Origin: Enoplolaimus lenunculus
Taxonomy: Eukaryota > Nematoda > Enoplea > Enoplida > Thoracostomopsidae
NCBI GenBank assembly: GCA_030248215.1
Contig: JASANG010000850.1
Coordinates: 124,001 to 188,000 of the forward strand
DNA: 64,000 bases
Reading direction: 5' to 3'
Below, in pieces: positions 57,401 to 64,000 of the stretch (position 1 is its first letter; every line of letters starts with the position of its first letter). The position numbers and the translations under genes are program-made. The notes under the pieces were generated by a model, which saw only the letters and a program-made list of their open reading frames with translations, did not search any database and had not been told where the DNA came from.

Positions 57401-60198
57401 ATCTTCATCATACAAAGGACTCTCGATAAATGTATCGTAGTCGTCTTCGAGACTTGTGTCCTCTGGCAATTTAAAAAACTGCTCAGGAAGTTGTCGAAAA
57501 TGCCGGTACTCCGGTTGAGAGCGGTACGTACGACCTCCTGCAGGAGCGGACCGCGAGTGACCAAACGCTATTTGACCTGTATGACTGTCGACGATAAATT
57601 TGATTTCGCCTTCGCTTATGCCGCTTCCCATACCGCTAAAACTATCAGGAGCGTAGCCGGAGAGATCGTCGTCGTGGCTGAAATAACGGAGCAATGTTTA
57701 TGAAAATCAAACAGGAGTATGATTTTAATCACAACGAACTCTTGTAATCAAATTATATTAATGTGGAAGCAACTAAGGTTACCCTCTTTTAATATTAGTA
57801 TATCATTCAAATAATAGCACTCCTGTAATTGTAGTACATAAACTCGCATAATAACATTATTATATTAAAATACTGACTCTCCTGCAATAGAAGCAAAATA
57901 CTAAATGTAATAGTTTTACCAGTGACAGGAGTAAAATACTTAATTAACGTCACTCCTGTAATAGAAATAATTTAAAAACGATGATATTTTAACATAACAA
58001 CATAACGTTAATATTATTATGTATCAAGTCTGAAGTAGGCTTAACCAATATACTCAATTAAGTCCACATTTTAATCACTCATCTTACACCAACGGCCAAT
58101 GTAAAGAACAGGGGCGGAACAGTATTATAAGCTTATTCCTAAGCCTAAGCCTAAGCGTAAACATGAGTTTATTCCTAAGCCTAAGTGTAAACCTAAGCCA
58201 ACAAAAAATGAGTCTAAAGCTTAAGCTTCTTCTATTCTAGTCTCACTAAAAACGTTCCGCCCCTGATCTTTACATGGGCCCACCAATCGGTTAGGAACGT
58301 ATCCGGAATTTTATTTAAAAAGATAATCAAGTCTATTTTGAGGTGTGGAAATTTTCCGATAGCCTGTAAAACGTCGGTTTCCTGAGATTTACCGAAAAAT
58401 TTCGGACAATTCCCAAATTCGTTTGCTTATTTCATCTAAAGAATTGCGGTGTTGAAATAATTTTTTTGTTTTTCAACAAAATCATTATTAATAGCCAGCT
58501 TACTCCATTCCTGAAAGCGGATCCGGTTCGTAATCTGGCAACGGAAGCATTTCTTCAACAATCGGTGAATATCCGTTCTTTGTGTGTAACACGCGAACAT
58601 CTGAAAAAAAACATTATTTTGAAATATGTGCACAAATTTTAACTTTTGAAATTAAATATTTCAAATTCACCGCCGGTAGCCACAAAGGACTTAGCGTTGA
58701 GTTAAAACCCACGCTCACCCAAGCAAACATTTCAGAAACTTGCAATTTCTGATTTGTTTGCCAGACTATCAGCCTTCTGACAGTGATTTTTTAAGATGTA
58801 AAATGTTTCAAACCAACTGCCATTTTGAAAAACATGCCGTACAATTTGTAGCTGCAAAAACTTGCACGTGTGAATAAACGCTTTAGCTGAGTGCATTTTA
58901 TGAAATTTTGACGCTAATTTGGCATTTATGCGAAATGCGAACAACTCACAAGTGAACCAGAAGATGGTGGCGAGGCTTCGGGATACAGAAAATTTTTTCT
59001 ATTCAAATTAGTAAAATTTAAACTTTTAAGACAGTTTGAACTCCGTCAGAGTCAAATTTGACTCACTAAGTCGCATGTTTGACTCTGGCGGAGTCGAATT
59101 TGACTCAGTTTGTGTAGTCCCGTAGAGCCTATTTCGGAGAGAGTCAATTTGACTCACAAAATATTTTGCCAACGAGTATAGCCAGCAATAAAAAATATTT
59201 TCATATCGGGCTCCAGTCTGTTATCCTAACACTTGTACAAGTATCTAATATATTGTCTCTGAACAACGTTCCTGATATATGGCATATATTTTTCTACACT
59301 GCAAAAAATGGTTAGTCAAATTGATTCTCTCCAAAATAGGCTGTACGGGACTACACACACTGAATCAAATTCGACTCCGCAACAGTCAAATTAGACTCAT
59401 TGAGCCGCACGTTTGACTCTAGCGGAATCGAATTTGACTCAGTTTGTGTTGTCCCGTAGAGCCTATTTCGGAGAGCGTCAATTTGACTCAGCATTTTTTG
59501 CACGTATACTCTTCTTACAAATGTCGACTAGTATATAAGAGAGGTCCAGTAATCTGCTCTTACTATTCCACAAAACACCGCATAACACTGGTCCAGTGCT
59601 CGCTTGCTTCCTGAGAACGAATTTTAATTTGACACCACAAACATCCCACATATTACTGTTTTATGCCATTCCTAAACCTAAACCAAAGCCCGCATTCTCA
59701 AATGTCTGTAGCATCTATTGCCAGTTTGTGATAGGTCTTGTAACTTTCGAACCAATGAATAATGAGGTTTAAAATTGGGCACATTTATCGCTTTCGATTC
59801 ACTCAAGTTCTGTGCAAAAATTGAGATGTGCAATTGCAGCAGTTCGTTAGTTTGAAACTGATTACTAACTGGTGATAGGTGCTATATGCATTTGAGAATA
59901 TGAACCCTAAGCATAACCTTAAGCCAAAAGATAAACCTTATCCTAATCCATGACCTGTTGTGTCATTCGAATTTGATTTCCGCGTGCGATTCTTGTTTGA
60001 GAAAGAAGTACACCAGGTAAACTTACCTTTTGGTGTTTGAAAATTTGTCGCAGATCGCGGTAGCTCCAGCGACACGCAACTCATATTTCGACCAGGGCAA
60101 CACATGCGAGGCCGCTGATAGCAGCCACAACTTGCCAAATCAAACAGTATAAATTGAAATAAAAGATAAAATTCAGCCAATTCACGCTTCCAAAACAT
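51211..60198 (-). CDS. SBSPON-like secreted protein (somatomedin B + thrombospondin type 1)
   Basis: Predicted secreted extracellular-matrix protein of the SBSPON (RPE-spondin) family. Minus-strand exons in gene order: 60198-60027 (signal peptide plus first half of somatomedin B), 58600-58504, 57677-57330, 56272-56130 (second half of somatomedin B), 55766 to about 55482 (thrombospondin type 1), 53094-52963, 51427-51211 (C-terminal Cys-rich part ending SFIFV). Intron phases run 1, 2, 2, 1, unknown, 2. The exon ending near 55482 (phase 1) does not fit directly onto 53094 (needs phase 2), so at least one exon between them is missing from this model. Family landmarks all appear in order: CCPGR, CYCDSDC, DCCSDYD, WTPWSGC, NGGNPCP, VCVECQP, LRCSGEG and the terminal SFIFV (human SFIFI). 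About 190 acidic residues interrupt the somatomedin B module, making it longer than the 264-residue human protein. Introns hold many MITEs. Confidence 0.85.
51485..51709. mobile_element. CACTGCAAAAAATGG MITE
   Basis: 225 bp, both ends intact, flanked by TA. It sits just upstream of the last SBSPON exon in the intron. Confidence 0.92.
52141..52344. mobile_element. GGCC-end MITE, ATGTTACTTTAAG subfamily
   Basis: Perfect 8-bp duplications GAAACTTA at 52133-52140 and 52345-52352. The core holds TAAGCCTAAGCCTAAGCC. It lies in an intron of the SBSPON-like gene. Confidence 0.93.
52963..53094 (-). CDS. SBSPON-like exon (YC...VCVECQP)
   Basis: This 132-nt exon follows TTGTTTTAG and precedes GTAACC. 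It encodes YCLTYDITWISPQC and, after a 20-residue gap, SSVCVECQPRA. The human protein has YCMEF...TPHC and TVCVDCQPPA at the same spacing. It ends in phase 2 and fits the acceptor of the final exon at 51427. The same DNA is also open on the plus strand, which I treat as a shadow. Confidence 0.78.
53120..53345. repeat. Dispersed repeat (GTAATAAGTCTTGTAACG family)
   Basis: Copy of the 1575-1770 repeat, within an SBSPON intron just 5' of exon 52963-53094. Confidence 0.7.
53504..53664. mobile_element. Chimeric MITE: CACTGCAAAAAATGG left end, GGCC-type right end
   Basis: Begins TACACTGCAAAAAATGGTGA as in the CACTGCAAAA family but after about 33 bp continues in TTAGGC units and ends CTCTACATGGGCC as in the GGCC family. 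Either a GGCC element inserted here and the left junction was deleted, or two copies recombined. Confidence 0.75.
54432..54601. mobile_element. MITE with CARTGGCGGATCCA ends
   Basis: 170 bp with perfect 8-bp duplications CGTAGCGG (54424-54431 and 54602-54609). Ends CAATGGCGGATCCATGG and CTGGATCCGCCACTG. Interior GC-rich (GGGGGGCCACCCCGGCC). A related end may lie near 4757 (AGATCCGCCTCTGCC). Probably hAT-like by duplication length. Confidence 0.9.
54713..54955. repeat. AT-rich repeat with TTTCTGAAAT motifs
   Basis: Inverted stretches of TTCAGAAAAGTATTT and AAATATCAGAAATATT. A related piece (TATTTCTGTTATAACAGAAA) lies at 62050-62075. Probably an old MITE. Confidence 0.5.
55121..55343. mobile_element. 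GGCC-end MITE next to the thrombospondin exon
   Basis: Left end GGCCAATGTACACATAGACG, right end CTGATCTATACATGGTCC; TAAGCC core, rather diverged. It lies about 140 bases from the donor of the thrombospondin exon, inside the intron. Confidence 0.8.
55482..55766 (-). CDS. SBSPON-like exon 5: thrombospondin type 1 repeat
   Basis: Starts after TATGTTTTCAG. It encodes RHCQVTQWTPWSGCSD, with the WxxW motif used for C-mannosylation in such repeats, then a basic KRRHRF strand and NGGNPCP...VEELACP, as in the SBSPON thrombospondin repeat. Compared with human it carries an extra loop of about 25 residues containing one more cysteine (HLEC). The 3' end is a guess: a GT follows GACGGTGCGG, but another GT lies just before it. 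The reading frame then runs on into a MITE (55121-55343). Confidence 0.85.
56130..56272 (-). CDS. SBSPON-like exon 4: second half of somatomedin B
   Basis: Encodes CYCDSDCRALNDCCSDYD followed by QTCP, the classic C-terminal half of a somatomedin B domain (human SBSPON CFCDQACRLTGDCCFDYD). The exon starts after TTTATATCACAG and ends CCCTG before GTGAGC, phase 2 to 1. A MITE with TTAGGC repeats (56329-56561) sits 57 bases upstream of the acceptor in the same intron. Confidence 0.88.
56329..56561. mobile_element. GGCC-end MITE in an SBSPON intron
   Basis: Flanks GAAACCTG and AAAACCTG (7 of 8). Good ends on both sides and TAAGCC core. Confidence 0.9.
56967..57195. mobile_element. CACTGTAAATTCC MITE in an SBSPON intron
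   Basis: Left TACTGCAAATTTCAGTGAG, right TTGGAGTTTACAGTG. It ends 135 bases from exon 57330-57677. Confidence 0.85.
57330..57677 (-). CDS. SBSPON-like exon 3: acidic insert, second part
   Basis: This is a 348-nt exon, phase 2 to 2, between TTATTTCAG and GTGAGT. It encodes about 116 residues opening with an HDDDLSGYAPDSFSGMGSG stretch and ending in a strongly acidic region (LEDDYDTF, YDEDDQHESE). It contains no cysteines. It is probably a disordered linker. The exon lies just 3' (in plus coordinates) of a CACTG-family MITE that ends at 57195. Confidence 0.7.
58094..58280. mobile_element. GGCC-end MITE in an SBSPON intron
   Basis: Ends GGCCAATGTAAAGAACAGGG and CTGATCTTTACATGGGCC. Flanks share CACCAA. 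Short TTAGGC core. Confidence 0.88.
58504..58600 (-). CDS. SBSPON-like exon 2: acidic insert, first part
   Basis: This is a 97-nt exon after a strong TTTTTTTTCAG acceptor and before GTAAGC, phase 1 to 2. It encodes a Pro- and Glu-rich stretch (VEEMLPLPDYEPDP) without cysteines. Together with the next exon it forms a long insertion inside the somatomedin B domain. I know no homologue of this segment; the support is the phase fit and the splice signals. Confidence 0.65.
59297..59503. mobile_element. CACTGCAAAAAATGG MITE
   Basis: Left end intact, right end slightly degraded (TTTTTTGCACG). A partial copy of the same family lies at 58990-59163. Confidence 0.88.
59697..59907. repeat. Dispersed repeat (GTGATAGGTCTTGTAAC family)
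   Basis: Copy of the same repeat, within the first SBSPON intron. Confidence 0.7.
60027..60198 (-). CDS. SBSPON-like exon 1: signal peptide and first half of somatomedin B
   Basis: The 57 residues begin MFWKRELAEF and continue with a Leu/Phe-rich hydrophobic stretch typical of a signal peptide, then SCGCYQRPRMCCPGRNMSC. This aligns with the start of the SBSPON somatomedin B domain (human GCGERPCCPGRDPAC), keeping every cysteine of that half. The exon ends CCAAAAG before GTAAGTT, in phase 1. The remaining somatomedin B cysteines come only from the exon at 56130-56272. Confidence 0.85.
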
Positions 60199-60654
60199 TT
60201 TTAAGTGAGAAAAAAGGTAAAAAAATAAGATTGTCTTAATTTAAGTAAAATAAAATGCAATAATATAATATGAGATTGTGAAGATTTTTAGCGAAATCCG
60301 TAGACTTATGAGGCGATAACTTGAAATCAGTAGGAATTCCAACCGATTATATTAAAATTAAAAAAGTTAATACATTTATAAATGATTAATTTTTTACTTT
60401 TTATATACAATTAAATGTATTTTGTAAAATTTTCTAAAACAATGAAATAGTTTTGGGTGCAAACCGTTGTTAACCAATAATAAAAGCTAACCAACCACAA
60501 ATTTTAAACAAGAGTCCCTGTAGCCAGAGTGGGATGTGAGTAAAGATTTTTGTAGTCGACCCGTGTTTTACCCAGGCAAATATGAATTTTTTTACCTGCA
60601 CGTGTACCCACGGTAAACGGATCTACCCTCGACCCGCCTTTTTACCATCGCATG

Positions 60655-60852
60655 CACTACAAAAATGGTGAGTCAAATTGACTCTCTCCAAAATAGGCTT
60701 TTTCTGACTACGCAAACAGTCAAAATTCGACTCCGCCAGAGTTAAATTGAGTCCCACTTGACACCGGCGGAGTCAAATTTTGACTCAGTTTGTGTTATCA
60801 GGAAAAGTCTATTTCGGAGAGAGTCAATTTGATTCACCATTTTTTTGCAGTG
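60655..60852. mobile_element. CACTGCAAAAAATGG MITE
   Basis: Left CACTACAAAAATGGTGAG, right CACCATTTTTTTGCAGTG. Confidence 0.88.
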
Positions 60853-61117
60853 AAGTTAAACCTGTATTTTAAAAGATCGCTGGTGATTTGCACTTTCCAA
60901 CTATAAATCGAGCACAACACTTTTGCTTTTTCAATGGCTCGCTGATAAGCTCAATTCAACGCACGTTTTGCACCTTAACACTATTTTTACCCGAGTGATA
61001 CAAATCTTTACCCGCAGGTACACCCCGCGGTTTAATTTGTTTTACCGGCGTCATGTCCCCTGAATGAAAAAAGCGTCCCTACTTCACTAAATAGTCTCAC
61101 GTTATGTTGCACAACTT

Positions 61118-61207
61118 GACTCTGACGGAGTCGAATTTTGACTCAGTTTGTGTAGTCCGGAAATGCCTATTTTGGAGAGAGTCAATTTGACTCACCATTT
61201 TTTGCAG
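61118..61207. mobile_element. CACTGCAAAAAATGG MITE, right half only
   Basis: Starts in the middle (GACTCTGACGGAGTCG) and runs to GACTCACCATTTTTTGCAGT; left half missing. Confidence 0.8.
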
Positions 61208-61354
61208 TCAGCCGTCGTCGATATCGGCCGCCGTGCGTCACCGTCTCGACGGTCGAAATTGGACGTCAAGTATAGCGCCACCCATTAATCTTAAATTCGG
61301 GGAATGTGTGAAAAAGTCTAATATTCTAAAATCAAATACGCACAGAAAACAGAC

Positions 61355-61405
61355 ACACACACATATATACATATATATACATATATATATATTATATATA
61401 TATTC
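61355..61405. repeat. CA/TA microsatellite
   Basis: ACACACACACATATATACATATATATA repeat-type tract; no gene. Confidence 0.85.
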
Positions 61406-61409
61406 AAGC

Positions 61410-62690
61410 TGGCAAATACCATGTCATCAACGTACGGGTGCACCTGAACCGTCTGGTTATATTTGCATATTGCAACTTGCAATACATTAGCAATACAGAT
61501 TAATACACAGACAGGTGTATTCGAAGTTTCCGATTTTCTTTCCCCTTGTGTTCGAAAGTAAAGTATGTTGCAATAAAAGCGGTTTCTGTATGTAGGGTGA
61601 GCGATACTTGTGAAGAATTCTCAGATAGTCGTTTGGAAACCAGAGCCCAGAGATGCCTATGGGGGGCACATTTTCAAAAAACGTTCAACTAAAACACGCG
61701 TTACGTCTTAGGTTTCAGGATTATGCGAAACCAAGACAATTTTTTGCATTGTGAAATTTTTTACTGCAAATTTGTTTGTGTTTTGGTTCAAAATTCGATG
61801 CTGTTTTTACTCTGTTTTTTTGCGTAAAATTATTTTTTCTTCATGAATATTTTCAATTTCATATGGTTGTGACAATGGGTTAATTGATATAACGTTTAAG
61901 TGAATTCAAGTCTTTTGCAAGCGAACGAGATTGCAAATGGATTTTTGCAATTTCCATTCTGTGTTTTGGCTTACACACGCAAAATAATTGTTTAAGAAAA
62001 AATTCTTAAATCTAAGTATTAATATTATTAGCAAGGTGCACTTGAAAAGTATTATTTCTGTTATAACAGAAAAATGTTCGCAAAAAAATTGAAATAAATT
62101 CTTAAAATCATTGCATACATTAAGGAAACAAATAAATGTTTGCTTGTTATTTTTGCAAAAATTGTATTAAATATCAGACACACGTTTCAGTTTTGTCGCT
62201 AAAAATGCTTCAAATTCAGAAATATACTTTTTGTGACCCCGAAAATTTCAAAGTACAAACCACACCTGCCTCCCCCAGCTGGTGCGCAGTTTACACTGTA
62301 TGCATTTCGCCTTGCCCCAGACCAATCAATTTTAAGTCACCTTTTAAGCTAAAATAGAAATTTGCACAAAAACATCGTGGAAATTATGGCAAATGGGCCA
62401 ACTGTGTTGTAGAAAAAAACGTTCAAATTTTCTCGATTCCCCCCCTCCCTGCACGACAAAAAAATACGAAATTTTAAGTATAAACAAACATAAATTTCCA
62501 TACGATGCCAGTTGTACAACAATTTTGGTAATCGGCATTATTTCTGGCCAAAATGAAAAAAAAATTAAACTTTTCGTCTGAATTTCAATTCCTAAAATAT
62601 AAAAATTGCCAAAAATCTGGTGCCCAATAAAATAACAGTTTTCGCTCGCGTTTAACCATCAAAACTTTACGATCAATCGGTGGTTACTTT
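61410..62690. other. No gene recognised
   Basis: AT-rich stretch; open frames at 62136 and 62393 lack protein-like features. A fragment of TTAGGC-type MITE lies at 62690-62760. Confidence 0.5.
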
Positions 62691-62944
62691 TAGAGCGGCC
62701 GGATGTGTATATTAAGCATGTTCTTAAGCCTACACCTAAGCCTAAACAGTGAGACGACGTGGGGGTAAGCGTCTATCGCTGGTCCAAGCGGACTAAAATT
62801 GTTTTTCAGCCTGCGGATCAAAATTTGTAACTTATGACCTGTTTTTGTGCAAACAGCCCAATAAATTTTCTGCTTTCGCTATTCATATGCCCCTTTGTTC
62901 AAAAGCCATTAACATGACAATTAAAAGTGACCATTTTGAGAATC

Positions 62945-63136
62945 GGACAATGCTACTTTTAAGGTCGTCCCATTTTTTGGTTTGACTGTAAAAATAGTCT
63001 TAGATTCTAGACTATATTTTTTGCTTAGGCTTAGACATTTAATAGACTTAGGAATACGCTTTTTTACAACGCTTATTTCTAGGCTTAAGAATAGGTTTAT
63101 AAATGTACAGTTACGGCCATAAAAGTAACATTGGTT
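62945..63136. mobile_element. GGCC-end MITE, ATGTTACTTTTAAGG subfamily
   Basis: Flanks TGAGAATC and TGACAATC (7 of 8). Ends GGACAATGCTACTTTTAAGG and TAAAAGTAACATTGG. A further partial copy lies at 63170-63250. Confidence 0.85.
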
Positions 63137-63654
63137 TGACAATCGAAACACTTTTCGTGTGCCTGTCAAAGCGGAGGCTTAGATTTTAGATTAAATTTTT
63201 TGCTTAAGCTTAAGCTTAGCAATTACGACCCTAAAAGCAGCAATGGCCTGATATCTGTACATTTTTTGGCGAAACTTGAAAAGAGTAGACTTAGAAATTA
63301 GACTACATTTTTTGGTCACGTTTAGGCTTAATTTAAGAATAATCATTTCCCTTGAAACGTTTCTGTATCCAAAATTCTCTCATTTTAAAATAGAACCAAA
63401 AAATACTTCAATATAAAATTTAAATTCAGTGCCATTACGTTAATGGTACATAATCCTCTGGGCTGTGGTATTATAATATGCACCTGTCTGTTTGATATCT
63501 GCGCCAATCATAAAATATTTTGAAGTTGTAAAATTTTAAAAATATCCAATGTCCACTGTCTGGGGAGTTGCTCATTGAAAGCTGGGTCGTTAAATTGAAG
63601 TCTGGCCACAAAAATAAAACTACGCTGTTAAAAGCACAAAATTATAACCGATAT

Positions 63655-64000
63655 TTTAATATTATTGCAATTTATTTCTAAATTGCAATTTATTTGTAAA
63701 TTGCAAATTATTTCTATATTGCAATTTATTTCTAAATTGCAATTTATTTCTATATTGTAATTTATTTGTAAATTGCAATTTATTTCTATATTGTAATTCA
63801 TTTCTAAATTGCAATTTATTTCAAAATTGCAATTTATTTCTAAATTGCAATTTATTTCTAAATTACAATTTATTTCTAAATTGCAATTAATTTCTAAATT
63901 GCAATTTGTTTCAAAATTCCAATTTATTTCTAATTTGCAATTTATTTCTAAATTGCAATTTATTTCTATATTGTAATTTATTTGTAAATTGCAATTTATT
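63655..64000. repeat. 18-bp satellite TTGCAATTTATTTCTAAA, cut by window end
   Basis: About nineteen units, with the main variants TTTCTAAA, TTTGTAAA and TTTCTATA. Each unit carries the palindrome AATTGCAATT. It continues past the window edge. Confidence 0.95.

Noticed and set aside
57218-57703. 161-codon plus-strand open frame
   Set aside because: Opposite strand of the acidic SBSPON exon 57330-57677, which has good splice signals and phase fit.

Overview
This window is AT-rich, intron-rich eukaryotic DNA from an animal. The evidence is a vinculin-type actin-linker tail and a secreted somatomedin-B/thrombospondin-type-1 protein, both metazoan families, each split into many small exons with GT-AG introns. 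Hexamer TTAGGC arrays recall the nematode telomere repeat. However, they lie inside transposon copies bounded by inverted repeats and target duplications, and the splice acceptors are not the tight TTTTCAG type of nematodes. I therefore do not assign a phylum. No chromosome end is indicated.

Layout. 1-8.4 kb: one probable first coding exon on the minus strand (1128-1344) among many miniature inverted-repeat transposons (MITEs). 8.4-11.6 kb: MITEs only. 12.1-23.2 kb: a 17-exon plus-strand vinculin-like gene, poor in MITEs, that keeps the vinculin tail but has a short head. 23.2-28 kb: MITEs, including one inserted in another, and one orphan exon-like stretch. 28-38.9 kb: a minus-strand gene for a predicted 100-residue protein, whose terminal exon exists in four apparently identical copies within 2.2-2.9 kb tandem units full of minisatellites. 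39-45.3 kb: MITEs, a GC-richer stretch with two short open frames (one with a PAM2-like motif), and a coding-like stretch interrupted by an 839-bp MITE that carries a 9-bp minisatellite. 45.9-48.6 kb: a four-exon plus-strand gene for a 104-residue secreted precursor with dibasic cleavage sites. 51.2-60.2 kb: a minus-strand SBSPON-like gene. 60.2-64 kb: MITEs and an 18-bp satellite running off the end.

Mobile DNA. At least seven MITE families can be defined from termini and duplicated target sites. Two have GGCC ends and 8-bp duplications and usually carry TTAGGC arrays. One has CAGGG ends and 8-bp duplications (hAT-like). One has CAGTGGCGGATCC-like ends and an 8-bp duplication. Two have CACTG ends and 2-bp duplications that are not always TA. 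One has CTGTATTGACC ends and TA duplications. One is piggyBac-like (TTAA, CCCTTT ends) and carries a tRNA-like segment. No autonomous transposase was recognised, and no retrovirus-like element was recognised.

The host genes are not an operon. The vinculin-like protein would act inside the cell at adhesion sites. The SBSPON-like protein and the small precursor would be secreted. The 100-residue protein is unplaced. Gene models were assembled by eye from splice signals, phase agreement and family resemblance; exon edges may shift by a few bases.
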